Assembly: GCF_010998615.1 (NCBI RefSeq)
Contig: NZ_JAAEAH010000051.1
Coordinates: 1 to 64,000 of the forward strand
Origin: Myxococcus sp. CA023
GTDB lineage: Bacteria > Myxococcota > Myxococcia > Myxococcales > Myxococcaceae
Length of the DNA: 64,000 bases
Reading direction: 5' to 3'
Both the position numbers and the translations under genes were made by a program. Under the pieces are notes generated by a model, which had not been told where the DNA came from, ran no database searches, and saw only the letters and a list, made by a program, of their open reading frames with translations. Positions 18,561 through 27,630 of this stretch are shown in pieces. How positions within the stretch are numbered: the stretch's first letter is position 1; each line of letters opens with the position of its first letter.

Positions 18561-19022
18561 ATGAAGAGCACGGCGATGACAGTCCCGGCAGAAGACATGC
18601 CAACCGCCAAGGAGCCCGCGGCGGGTGGGAACAAGAAGCGCGTGCTCGTGGTGGACGACTTCGATGATGCCCGGGAGATGTACGCGGAGTACCTGGAGTT
18701 CGTCGGCTTCGAGGTGGACACCGCCCGCAACGGCGTGGAAGCGGTGGAGAAGGCCAGCGAGGGCGAGCCCGACATCATCCTGATGGACCTGTCCCTCCCC
18801 GTCATGGACGGCTGGGAGGCGACGCGGCGCATCAAGCAGGACTCCCGCACCCGGGACATCCCCGTCATGGCCCTCACCGGCCATGTGCTCGCGGGGAACG
18901 CGGAGCACGCCCGGGACGCCGGCGCGGACGAGTTCGTCGCCAAGCCCTGCCTGCCGCAGGATTTGGAGAACAAGATCCGAAACATGCTCAAGCCGAGCAA
19001 GGGGAAGGTCCGGGGCGGCTGA
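18561..19022 (+). CDS. Single-domain response regulator (CheY-like receiver)
   Basis: 153 residues from ATG 18561 (GAGAGG upstream). After a 27-residue Thr/Ala-rich tail comes a full receiver domain: KRVLVVDDFDDAREMY (acidic pair), DIILMDLSLPVMDGWEATRRI (phospho-acceptor Asp in LMDLSLP), PVMALTGHVLAG (switch Thr) and DEFVAKPCLP (conserved Lys). There is no output domain, so it probably relays phosphate to or from a partner kinase. The next gene, 119 bases downstream on the same strand, is a Ser/Thr kinase fusion; no histidine kinase is nearby. A TATAGA at 18516-18521 is a weak -10 candidate. Confidence 0.9.
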   Translation: MKSTAMTVPAEDMPTAKEPAAGGNKKRVLVVDDFDDAREMYAEYLEFVGFEVDTARNGVEAVEKASEGEPDIILMDLSLPVMDGWEATRRIKQDSRTRDIPVMALTGHVLAGNAEHARDAGADEFVAKPCLPQDLENKIRNMLKPSKGKVRGG

Positions 19023-19141
19023 GGCCCAAGGACAACACCACTGCTCGGCAACGGACACTCCAGCGGCCCTGGCGTCCTGGAGTCTCCTCCCGCTCGGCCC
19101 GTTCAGTTGACCCCTGCCGGACGGATGCATAGGCACCGGGT

Positions 19142-22100
19142 GTGGGCTCTCCGGCCGCCTCGCCGTCTCCAGATGCGTGGACTCCTCCCCAGGAGTTCGA
19201 CGAGTACCGCCTTGTGCGGGCCATCGGGCGTGGGCGCACGGGGCGGGTGTTCCTGGCCCATGACACGCTGCTCGAGCGCCCCGTCGCCGTGAAGTTCATC
19301 CCGGCCCTGGGGCCCAACGCCCTGGCGCGGTTCCTCGTGGAGGCCCGGGCGGCCGCGCGCATCCAGCACCCCAATGTCGTCACCCTCTACCGGGTGGGAC
19401 AATTGGAGGAGCAGCCCTACCTCGTCTCCGAGTTCATCCGGGGGATGAGCCTGGACCGGCTGCCCAAGCCCCAACCCTGGGAGCGCGTGCTGGCCATGGG
19501 GAGGGATTTGGCACGGGGCCTGAGCGCCGCTCACCGGCGCGGGGTGTTGCACCGGGACATCAAGCCCGGCAATGCCGTGCTCACCGAGGCTGGCGAGGTG
19601 AAGCTGCTCGACTTCGGCCTCGCGAAGCTCCTGGACCGGGCCGCGGGGGCGGGGGATGGCGCGCCGCCCGCTTCCGGGACTCCGCCGCCGGAGCTGCCTC
19701 CTGACCTGGACCCGGAGGCCAGCCCGAACCTGGGCGCGCGCTCGCTGGACGGCATCTTCCTTCCATCGCTGCCGCGCGGCTCGCTGGTGGGGACGCCGTA
19801 TTACATGTCCCCGGAGGCCTGGGCGGGTGAGGCGCTGACGGCGCGCAGTGACGTGTACTCACTGGGCGTCGTCCTGTACGAGTTGTGCGTGGGCAAGGGC
19901 CCCTTCCGGGACGTGCCCTGGCGCGAACTCCCGGAGCGGGTGCGCCACCGGGATGCCAGCCCCCTGGCCCAGGTGGTGTCCGGCGTGGATGCCGGGCTCG
20001 CCGCCGTCATCGACAAGTGTCTGCGCCGCGAGCCGTCCGAACGTTACGCCACCGCCTCACAGCTGCTCGATGCCTTGGACGCACTGACGCGTGACGACAG
20101 CGTCCAGGCGGTGCCGGAGGGCAATCCCTACCGCGGCCTCCAGGCCTTCGAGGCGGAGCACCGCGCCGTCTTCTTCGGCCGCCGCCGCGAGCAGCGCGCG
20201 GTGTTGGAGCGGATGCGCTCGGAGCCCTTCCTGCTCATCACCGGTGACTCAGGCGTGGGGAAGTCCTCCCTGTGCCTCGCCGGACTGCTCCCCGCTGTCA
20301 CCGAAGGGGGCCTGGAGGACGGGCGTCGCTGGCGCAGCGTGCGGCTGGTGCCGGGCCGCAGGCCCCTGGCGGCGCTGGTCGCGGCGCTCGCGCCCGTGCT
20401 GGAGACGGAAGAGGAGACCCTGGCCGAAGCCCTGCGCGCCGAGCCCTCGTCCCTGGTGCGCAGGCTCCGCGTGAAGCTGGGGGCCCAGGAGGGGCTGCTC
20501 GTCTACGTGGATCAGCTCGAGGAGCTGGTGACGCTGGCGCCGCCGGTCGAGGCGGAGCTGGCGGGACAGGCACTTGGGGCGCTCGCGGAGGGCGCCAGTG
20601 GCGTGCGCCTGCTCGCCACGGGGCGAAGTGACTTCCTCACCCGGCTGTCCGCCGTGCCCGGGCTGGGCGCGGAGGTGCCGCGCGCACTGTACCTGCTGCG
20701 CGCCTTGTCGCCCGAGGAGACGCGGGAAGCCGTGGCAGGCCCCGCCCGAGTGAAGGGCGTGCGCTTCGAATCCGACGCGCTGGTGGACGCGCTCGTCACC
20801 TCCACCCTGTCAGCGGCGGAGGGCGGCCTCCCGGTGCTCCAGTTCGCGCTGGCCGAGATGTGGGAGGCGCGCGACGCGGCGGCTGGTGTCATGACGCAGG
20901 CGGTGATCGACTCGCTGGGCGGCGTGGAGGGCGCGCTCGCGCGGCACGCGGATGCGGCGGTGGCCCGCCTGCTACCCGACCAGCGGGTGGCGGCCCGGGG
21001 CGTGCTCCTGCGGCTCGTCACCGCGGACGGCACCCGCGCGCGGAAGACGGACCGCGAGCTGGTGGGGGACGACGCCCGCTACCGCGCCGCCCTGGAGGCG
21101 CTGGTTCACGCGCGGCTGTTGGTGGCGCGCGAGGCCCAGGAGGGCACGTCCTACGAACTCGCCCACGAGGCGCTGCTCTCCGGCTGGGGGACGCTGGCGC
21201 GCTGGCTGGCCGAGGCCTCCGAGCGCCGCGAGGTCCAATCCCGGCTGGAGGCCGCCGCCGCGCACTGGGAGAAGCTGGGCTTCCCGAGTGAATCCCTCTG
21301 GGGCCCGCGTCAGCTGGAGGAGACGCAGGTGCTCGACACGGGAGAGCTCACCCGTCGCGAGCGCGACTTCCTGAAGGCCTCGCGCCGCACCATGGTGCGC
21401 AGCCGGCGGACGCGGCATGCGCTGGTGGTGGGCTTCGTCGTGTCCCTGGGGCTCGTCTACGGCGGGCTCAAGCTGAGGGAGCGTTGGAGCCTGGACCGGC
21501 AGGTGCGCGACGAACTGGGCCAGGCGGCCCAGGCCCTGAGCGCCGTGCGTCAGGACTGGGGCACGCTGAGCGCCGAGCGTGACGAGGCCTTCCGTCTCTA
21601 CGACACCGGCCGCCGCGTCGACGCGGACCGACACTGGAACCGGGCCGGTGCGCAAGCGGGACAGCTGCGCGGCCGCTTCGACGAAGTGGCCGGACGACTG
21701 GAGCGCGCGCTGGCGTTGGCGCCCGGCCGCGCCGACGTGCGCGAGGCCCTGGCGGACTTCCTCTATGAGCGCGCCCTGTGGGCCGAGCAGGACGAAGACG
21801 CCTCGACGCTGCCCGCGTTGCTCCAGCGTCTGCGGCTCTATGACACGGCGGGCACGCGCTGGCGGCGCTGGAACGCCGCGGCCAGCCTCACGCTGGAGAC
21901 ACTCATTCCGGGGGCGGAGGTTGAGCTGCGTCCACTGACGCGCGATGCGCAGGGCAAGTTTCAGCTGGGAGAGCCCCTGCAAGCGGACCCGGGGCGCTGG
22001 CTGGATGCAGCGGTGGCGCCGGGCACGTACCAGATTTCCGCGCGCTCGCTTGGCTATGAGCCGGTGGTGCAGTGGGTGCTGCTGCGGCGAGGCGAGTCGC

Positions 22101-22966
22101 GGCGGCTCGGCGTGCCGCTGCCGCGCATGGGCAGCGTACCGGAGGGCTTCGTCTTCGTGCCGCCGGGCGAGGTGAAGTTCGGCAGCGCGGCCGAGGCCAG
22201 CGTGCGCGAGTTCTTCAACGCCGTGCCCCTGCACTCCGTGGACGTCCCCGCCTTCCTGATGGCCCGGCACGAGGTGACGTATGCCGAGTGGCTGGCCTAC
22301 GTGGAGGCGCTGCCGCCCGCGCAACGCGCACAGCGGCTGCCGCGCGTGGGAACGGGCGGCTACGCGGGCCTGCTCACGCTGGGGCAGGTGGACGGCGTCT
22401 GGCGGTTGCGCTTCCAGCCCGGGAACGAGCCCTACATGGCGCGGGCCGGAGCGCCGCTGCGCTACGCCCACCGCACGTCGCGCGCGGAGCAGGACTGGCT
22501 GCGCTTCCCCGTCAGCGGCATCACCTTCGCGGACGCGGAGGCCTATGCCGCGTGGCTGTCGGAGAGCGGCCGCGTCCCCGGCGCTCGGCTCTGCTCGGAG
22601 CTGGAGTGGGAGCGCGCGGCGCGCGGCGTGGACGGGCGTGAGTACCCGCATGGCGACACCCTGACCCCGGACGACGCCAACATCGACACCACCTACGGCA
22701 AGCAGCCCGGAGGCTTCGGCCCCGACGAGGTGGGCAGCCACCCCGCATCGCGCAGTCCCTTCGGCGTGGACGACATGTCCGGCAACGTGTGGGAGTGGAC
22801 CCGCTCCTGGCTGGAGCCGGGCAAGGCCGTGGCGCGTGGGGGCAGCTTCGCCTTCGCGGCGACCTCGGCGCGCGCCTCCAACCGCGAGCTGCCAGAGCCG
22901 TCCCTGCGCGACGTGACGGTGGGCATGCGGGTGTGCGCGGACGTGGCATCCATCGCGCACCCCTAA
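19142..22966 (+). CDS. Ser/Thr kinase - STAND NTPase - FGE-sulfatase domain fusion
   Basis: 1274 residues from a GTG at 19142. Kinase at about 20-300: AIGRGRTGRVFLA P-loop, AVKFIP Lys, HRDIKPGN, DFGLA, and GTPYYMSPEAW after an unusual insert of about 50 Pro-rich residues in the activation segment. A STAND-type NTPase starts at about 328 (NPYRGLQAFEAEH; FFGRRREQ; Walker A TGDSGVGKSSL near 366) and extends to about 700. A single membrane helix (ALVVGFVVSLGLVYGGLKL) lies at about 760-778, then helical and beta segments, then a formylglycine-generating-enzyme/sulfatase-modifying fold at about 996-1274 (FVFVPPGEVKFGS; ARHEVTYAEWL; VSGITFADAEAYAAWL; DMSGNVWEWT). The topology suggests a cytoplasmic kinase/NTPase and a periplasmic sensor. 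Confidence 0.9.
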   Translation: MGSPAASPSPDAWTPPQEFDEYRLVRAIGRGRTGRVFLAHDTLLERPVAVKFIPALGPNALARFLVEARAAARIQHPNVVTLYRVGQLEEQPYLVSEFIRGMSLDRLPKPQPWERVLAMGRDLARGLSAAHRRGVLHRDIKPGNAVLTEAGEVKLLDFGLAKLLDRAAGAGDGAPPASGTPPPELPPDLDPEASPNLGARSLDGIFLPSLPRGSLVGTPYYMSPEAWAGEALTARSDVYSLGVVLYELCVGKGPFRDVPWRELPERVRHRDASPLAQVVSGVDAGLAAVIDKCLRREPSERYATASQLLDALDALTRDDSVQAVPEGNPYRGLQAFEAEHRAVFFGRRREQRAVLERMRSEPFLLITGDSGVGKSSLCLAGLLPAVTEGGLEDGRRWRSVRLVPGRRPLAALVAALAPVLETEEETLAEALRAEPSSLVRRLRVKLGAQEGLLVYVDQLEELVTLAPPVEAELAGQALGALAEGASGVRLLATGRSDFLTRLSAVPGLGAEVPRALYLLRALSPEETREAVAGPARVKGVRFESDALVDALVTSTLSAAEGGLPVLQFALAEMWEARDAAAGVMTQAVIDSLGGVEGALARHADAAVARLLPDQRVAARGVLLRLVTADGTRARKTDRELVGDDARYRAALEALVHARLLVAREAQEGTSYELAHEALLSGWGTLARWLAEASERREVQSRLEAAAAHWEKLGFPSESLWGPRQLEETQVLDTGELTRRERDFLKASRRTMVRSRRTRHALVVGFVVSLGLVYGGLKLRERWSLDRQVRDELGQAAQALSAVRQDWGTLSAERDEAFRLYDTGRRVDADRHWNRAGAQAGQLRGRFDEVAGRLERALALAPGRADVREALADFLYERALWAEQDEDASTLPALLQRLRLYDTAGTRWRRWNAAASLTLETLIPGAEVELRPLTRDAQGKFQLGEPLQADPGRWLDAAVAPGTYQISARSLGYEPVVQWVLLRRGESRRLGVPLPRMGSVPEGFVFVPPGEVKFGSAAEASVREFFNAVPLHSVDVPAFLMARHEVTYAEWLAYVEALPPAQRAQRLPRVGTGGYAGLLTLGQVDGVWRLRFQPGNEPYMARAGAPLRYAHRTSRAEQDWLRFPVSGITFADAEAYAAWLSESGRVPGARLCSELEWERAARGVDGREYPHGDTLTPDDANIDTTYGKQPGGFGPDEVGSHPASRSPFGVDDMSGNVWEWTRSWLEPGKAVARGGSFAFAATSARASNRELPEPSLRDVTVGMRVCADVASIAHP

Positions 22967-23152
22967 GCCCGCCTGCTTGCCCTACATCCGCTCCGCGCAC
23001 TACCGGACGGAGGAACCCTGTGTCCGCCTTGGCGTCTGGGGCTGGTGATGCGCAGTGGACGAAGCAAGTGCCTGCGGGTCCTCAGGCGAGTTGCTGGGCG
23101 GGGGGCCGCTGCGGACATTGATTCCGTGGTCGGGCCGGGAAGGTGGTGGGTG

Positions 23153-24115
23153 ATGGGTGCTTGGAAGCAGACGGTGACGGCGCTGGTCAGCACGGTGAGC
23201 ATGGTGGGCTGTGCGGGGAACGTGACGGAGGCGGAGCCGGTGGCGCTGCGCTCGGGCGTGGCGGAGCTGGCGGCGCCGAACGGACGGAATCTGAATGGCC
23301 GCAACCTGAATGGCCGCAACCTGAACACCCCCGAGCTGGGACAGCTGCTCGTGTCCGTGGACCTGGCGGGCGCCCGCATCGCGGAGGAAGTCCTCGGCGC
23401 GGTGCGGCTGGAGGGGAGCGTCTTCCACGGCGTCGCCTTCAGCGGCCCGGTGTCCGGCCAGGCCTTCCTGGGGGCGCGCTTCACCGGCAATCTGAGCAGT
23501 GGTGACACCGTGGAGCTGCGCGTCGACGGCATCGAGCCTGGGACGGGCGCGGACGCGGACGTCTGGGCGTACCACGTCTCCTACTACGACGCGGCCGATG
23601 CACTCTGGAAGCCCGCGTGCGCGGCGGAGGACGGCTCGGCGCTGGGCTCCATCCCCGTCGCGGGCCGGTGGGACTACCGCCAGGGCGTGCCGGGCGGCGG
23701 CGCGAAGGTGGATGACGCCGCGCGCTTCACCTTCGCCTGCGAGGGTGCGGCCATCGCCAAGTGCGTGCGCTTTGGCTACCGGCCCTGGGGCGCCACGGCG
23801 GATGGCCTGAGCCTGGCGGACCACCACCAGGCGTGCACGCGCATGGTGCGCGCGGACTTCTGCGGTGACGGCACGTCGCACACCACGGATGGCCAGTGGG
23901 TGAACCTCCATGACGGCGTGGACGTGCAGACGGATACGGAGGCGTGGCTGCACGAGGCCGAGTGGGACGCCGACGGTGCGCGCTGCTTCACGCAGACGAC
24001 GCGCGCGGCACAGGCTGTGAGCTGCCCGGGGCAGACGCAGCGCACCCACTGCGGCAAGTGGGCCCACTTCCAGGCCGGAACGCTCATCATGAGCGAGGTC
24101 CCTCCAACGCAGTAG
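23153..24115 (+). CDS. ADYC-domain lipoprotein
   Basis: 320 residues from ATG 23153, chosen for its lipoprotein signal (VTALVSTVSMVGC). Residues about 43-57 are three NGRNL units. The C-terminal half is the ADYC domain common in myxobacteria: CAAEDGSALGSIPVAGRWDY, TFACEGAAIAKCVRFGYRPW, ADHHQACTRMVRADFC, AWLHEAEWDADGARCF and HFQAGTLIMSE. The family's name motif ADYC reads ADFC here. Many paired cysteines imply an oxidised, exported protein. The function is unknown. The upstream 186 bases hold no other gene. Confidence 0.75.
   Translation: MGAWKQTVTALVSTVSMVGCAGNVTEAEPVALRSGVAELAAPNGRNLNGRNLNGRNLNTPELGQLLVSVDLAGARIAEEVLGAVRLEGSVFHGVAFSGPVSGQAFLGARFTGNLSSGDTVELRVDGIEPGTGADADVWAYHVSYYDAADALWKPACAAEDGSALGSIPVAGRWDYRQGVPGGGAKVDDAARFTFACEGAAIAKCVRFGYRPWGATADGLSLADHHQACTRMVRADFCGDGTSHTTDGQWVNLHDGVDVQTDTEAWLHEAEWDADGARCFTQTTRAAQAVSCPGQTQRTHCGKWAHFQAGTLIMSEVPPTQ
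23279..23323 (+). repeat. 15-bp tandem repeat encoding NGRNL units
   Basis: Three in-frame 15-base units: 23279-23293 (diverged), 23294-23308 and 23309-23323 (identical, AATGGCCGCAACCTG). It lies inside the ADYC-protein gene just after the signal region and probably varies by slippage. Confidence 0.75.
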
Positions 24116-24324
24116 GCGCCGTCCGGCCTGGCGTGTCTGAGAAGGCTCGCCATCGCCACCCCGGCCTGCTTGCTGGCGGTGGACCTTGTGGTCAACGGCT
24201 ACCGGGGGCAGGGAGGCGACACCATGGTTGGCCGGCTCGCCGTGGGGGGGCGGGGATGGGAGATGCGCTGTGAGACGGGCTCGAATACGACAGGTCTTCG
24301 GCGGAACATCGGCGGGGATTCTGA

Positions 24325-24604
24325 TGGGGCTCTGCGGGGCATGGTGCCGGTGGCCATTGGCGAGGGCGGCGACTTCCGCGCGCCGATGGGATGCGCGGTG
24401 ATTGGCGGCACGCTGACGTCCACGCTGCTGACACTGCTGGTGATTCCCGCGGTGTACGAAATCCTGGTGGACGGCCGGACATGGTCCACCCGCATGCTGC
24501 GCAAGCTCTTCCGGATGAAGCCTCCCGAACAGCGGCCTCACGTTCCGGGCGGAGGCGGCGGCCGTGGAGAGCCCCGGCCCGCCCCTCAGGCGCGGCACGA
24601 TTGA
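24325..24604 (+). pseudogene. RND efflux pump (AcrB/HAE1) C-terminal remnant
   Basis: The frame ending with TGA at 24602-24604 encodes GMVPVAIGEGGDFRAPMG, then AVIGGTLTSTLLTLLVIPAVYEIL, the last transmembrane helix region of an RND transporter, and a basic Pro/Gly tail. Full pumps exceed 1000 residues; here only about 90 survive, and the DNA between 24116 and 24325 shows no matching upstream part. It is a deletion relic with no start signal. Confidence 0.8.
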
Positions 24605-24688
24605 GGGCTCGGCAACGAACGGACGGGTTCGGGACGACAGGACGGTTGGCGCATCGCACCAGCGGCCGTAGGGTCAGCCCCTTCCGCC

Positions 24689-26653
24689 ATGTCTCGCGCC
24701 TTGCTGCCTGAAAATCACCACCGACTCGTCACCGAAGCCCTGGCCGCGCTCGACGTCCGCAACTGGGTGCTCAGCATCCACGACCCGAGTTTCCCCAGCC
24801 TTCCAGAAGAGGACACGGGCTGGGGCTCGCCATACTCGGAAGGGGCGGCGCACTTCCTCGCGTTCTCCCGGGAGTTGGGCTTCAACGGCATCCAGTTGGG
24901 GCCGCAGGGGCAGGTGACGGAGTTCAACGCCTCGCCGTATGACGGCACGCTCTTCTCGCGAAACCTCCTCAACGTGGCGCTCGCGCCGCTGGAGGCCCCC
25001 GAGCCCTGGGGCGCGCTGCTGCCACCGGGCCGCGTGGCGCAGCTCGCCGCCAGCCGCCCTTCGGCGCTGCCCCCCGGGGAGCGCTTCCGTCAGGCCTTCC
25101 GCACGCAGACCACCCTGCTGAACGAAGCGTGGCTCACCTTTCAACGGAAGCGTGCGGCGCCGGACGCCGCTCCGTCCATCCGGGCACTGGCTTCGCGCTT
25201 CGACACCTTCCGCCAGCAGCACCGGGCCTGGCTGGTGCGGGATGCCCTCTTCGACGTGCTGTGCGAGGAGAAGCGCGAGCCGGACTGGCGGCGCTGGGCG
25301 GACTCGCTGGACGGGCGGCTGTGGAACCCCCGTCCGGAGGAGGAAGCGGCGGCCGTCGCGCGCCTGACGCAGCTGGAGCTGCGCTACGCGGACACGCTGG
25401 AGCGCTACGCCTTCTGGCAGTTCCTGGTCCATGCGCAGCACCACGGCCTGCGCGAGCGCGTGGGCGCATGGCGGCTGAAGCTGTACGGCGACCTCCAGAT
25501 AGGCCTGTCGCCGCGCGACGCGTGGGCATGGCAGGGCCTCTTCCTGCGCACCTATCTCATGGGCGCGCCGCCCAGCAGGACGAACCCGGACGGCCAGCCG
25601 TGGAACTATCCGGTGATGGACCCGGAGCAGTACTTCGAGCTGGACGACGCCGGGACGAACGCCGGGAGCCGCAACGGGCCCGTGCTGCGCTTCATGAACG
25701 CGCGCATGGACAAGATGCTCGGCGAATACGACGGGCTGCGGCTGGACCATCCGCACGGGCTGGTGTGTCCGTGGGTGTACCGCGCGGACCTGCCGGACGC
25801 GCTGTGGTCCGTGCAACATGGCGCGCGGCTCTTTTCGTCACCGGACCTGCCGGACCACCCGGAGCTGGCGCGCTTCGCGCTCGTGCGCCCGGAGCAGGTG
25901 GACCGCGCCGTGCCGCGCTACGCGGACCGCTGGGTGAAGGACCTCACGCTCGAACAGGTGCGCCGCTACAGCGTCCTCTTCGACACGGTGGTGGAGGCGT
26001 CCCGGCGCAACGGGCGGCAAGTGGGCGGCTTGCTCGCGGAGGTGCTCAGCACGCTGCCGTACCCGCTGGAGCGCGTGCTGGCGCAGTACGGCCTGGGCCG
26101 TTTCCGCGTGACGCAGAAGGCGGACCTGCACAACCCGTCGGACGTGTACCGCAGTGAGAACGTGGGCCCGGAGGACTGGGTGATGGTGGGCAACCACGAC
26201 ACGAAGTCCCTGTGGCGCCTGGTGGCGGACTGGCAATGGAAGGGCGCGCTGCGCGCGCAGGCGGAGTACCTGGCCACGCGCTTGTGTCCCGAGCCCTCGG
26301 AGCGCGAGGCCTTCGCGCGCGAGCTGTCCACGAGCCCGGGACGGTTGGCGCAGGCAAAGGTGGCGGACCTGTTCGCCAGCCGCGCGCGCAACGTGATGAT
26401 GTTCTTCACCGACCTGCTCGGGATGCCGGAGACGTACAACGCGCCCGGCACGGTGGATGAGCGCAACTGGTCCCTGCGCGTGCCCCAGGACTGGGCGCGG
26501 CAGTACCGCGAGCGGTTGAAGGGAGACGCCGCGGTGAACCTGCCCGCGGCGCTCGCCATGGCGCTGCGGGCACAGGGTGCTCCGGCGCGCGTGCGGCACC
26601 AGCGCTTGCTGGAAGGACTGGATGCGCTGGCCCGCGAGCTGCGGGCCGGGTGA
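24689..26653 (+). CDS. malQ: 4-alpha-glucanotransferase (GH77)
   Basis: 654 residues. It transfers alpha-1,4-glucan chains in maltodextrin or glycogen metabolism. The GH77 scaffold is visible: FLAFSRELGFNGIQLGPQGQ; KLYGDLQIGLSPRDAW; the catalytic Asp region EYDGLRLDHPHGLV (about 346-359); the acid/base Glu in GGLLAEVLSTLP (about 446); and the third acidic motif VGNHDTKSLWRLV (about 501). The spelling differs from classic MalQ (RIDH..; EDLG; THDND), so it belongs to a divergent branch. It converges with the AMIN-like gene 11 bases away. TreZ, another alpha-glucan enzyme, is 16 kb downstream, not in the same operon. Confidence 0.85.
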   Translation: MSRALLPENHHRLVTEALAALDVRNWVLSIHDPSFPSLPEEDTGWGSPYSEGAAHFLAFSRELGFNGIQLGPQGQVTEFNASPYDGTLFSRNLLNVALAPLEAPEPWGALLPPGRVAQLAASRPSALPPGERFRQAFRTQTTLLNEAWLTFQRKRAAPDAAPSIRALASRFDTFRQQHRAWLVRDALFDVLCEEKREPDWRRWADSLDGRLWNPRPEEEAAAVARLTQLELRYADTLERYAFWQFLVHAQHHGLRERVGAWRLKLYGDLQIGLSPRDAWAWQGLFLRTYLMGAPPSRTNPDGQPWNYPVMDPEQYFELDDAGTNAGSRNGPVLRFMNARMDKMLGEYDGLRLDHPHGLVCPWVYRADLPDALWSVQHGARLFSSPDLPDHPELARFALVRPEQVDRAVPRYADRWVKDLTLEQVRRYSVLFDTVVEASRRNGRQVGGLLAEVLSTLPYPLERVLAQYGLGRFRVTQKADLHNPSDVYRSENVGPEDWVMVGNHDTKSLWRLVADWQWKGALRAQAEYLATRLCPEPSEREAFARELSTSPGRLAQAKVADLFASRARNVMMFFTDLLGMPETYNAPGTVDERNWSLRVPQDWARQYRERLKGDAAVNLPAALAMALRAQGAPARVRHQRLLEGLDALARELRAG

Positions 26654-26664
26654 CGCTTGGGCCC

Positions 26665-27357
26665 TCAGTGCTTCACGTCCACCACGAGGCGAGTGGGGTC
26701 GCGCAGCTCCATGACGCGGAAGTCGGTGGGGGCCTTGTTTCCCAGCACCCACGTCACCTCGGCCTCGAAGTCACACGTGCGCACCAGCTCCAGCAAGGTG
26801 GGCAGCTTGGGCTTTATCTCCAGTGCGGCCACGGTGGCCCGGCCCTGGTCGTCATGGCCACGCGCGGGTGACATCGTGACTTGGAGGAAGCCCTTGCCGG
26901 CCAGCGGCGTCTCGTCCCCGGAGCCACACTGGATGATGGGCTTGTCCACGTACTGGAGCTGGTAGCCGGGGACCTGCGGTCCATCGAACTCGAACACCAC
27001 GCGGTCGAAGTCGGCATGCGTGCCAGCGCGTACGGAGCGCAGCGTCACCGACTGGGCCGGGCGCCGCTTCAGCGACACCGGGGTGGTGGTCCACTCGCGG
27101 TTCTCCGCGGGGACGTCCGAAGGCGGCTCGGTCTCACTGTCACCCATCGAGGCCGTGTGCACGGGTGGCTTGGCGGCGGCCTCGCCTTCGCGGGGAATGG
27201 TGCCCGGAGGCGGCGAGGTGGGCGGCGCTTGGACCTCGGGCTGGGGCTGCGCGCCGGTGGGCGCCGCGGCGGGTTCCTCCTTCTTGGAGCACCCGGCGAA
27301 CGCCAGACACCCGGCCAACCACAGCGACGTCATCCTGCGTCCGGACCGCGTCATCAT
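26665..27357 (-). CDS. Lipoprotein with AMIN-like domain
   Basis: 230 residues. Two adjacent ATGs (27355-27357 and 27352-27354); AGGAGG lies three bases before the first and six before the second, favouring the second. Lipobox CLAFAGC, then a long Pro/Ala/Glu linker, then a beta-rich domain from about 105: SVRAGTHADFDRVVFEFDG, VPGYQLQYV, FLQVTMSPARGH, DFRVMELRDPTRLVVDV. This resembles AMIN-like domains, which bind cell-wall or membrane partners. Probably an envelope lipoprotein. Confidence 0.75.
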   Translation of the reverse strand: MMTRSGRRMTSLWLAGCLAFAGCSKKEEPAAAPTGAQPQPEVQAPPTSPPPGTIPREGEAAAKPPVHTASMGDSETEPPSDVPAENREWTTTPVSLKRRPAQSVTLRSVRAGTHADFDRVVFEFDGPQVPGYQLQYVDKPIIQCGSGDETPLAGKGFLQVTMSPARGHDDQGRATVAALEIKPKLPTLLELVRTCDFEAEVTWVLGNKAPTDFRVMELRDPTRLVVDVKH

Positions 27358-27630
27358 TCCCCTCCTGCCAGGGCCTGCGAGTTCGGGACTGCGGCCCCTC
27401 GTCTCGCACGGGCGGCGGCTCGGAGGCCAGTGTCACGACGGGAAAGCGGGCAAAGATAACACCCGTGGAGGGCCCCGGAAGCGCTGGAAATTTTCACGGA
27501 GGACCGGTTGCCCCGGAGGGCCTCCGTCACCACGAATGCATGACACAGGACGGCGGGGCCGCGACTATCGTCCGCGCCGCAAGTCGTCCGCGCGGCCCCC
27601 GAACGCGCACGAACCGGAGAGCACCCTCAC

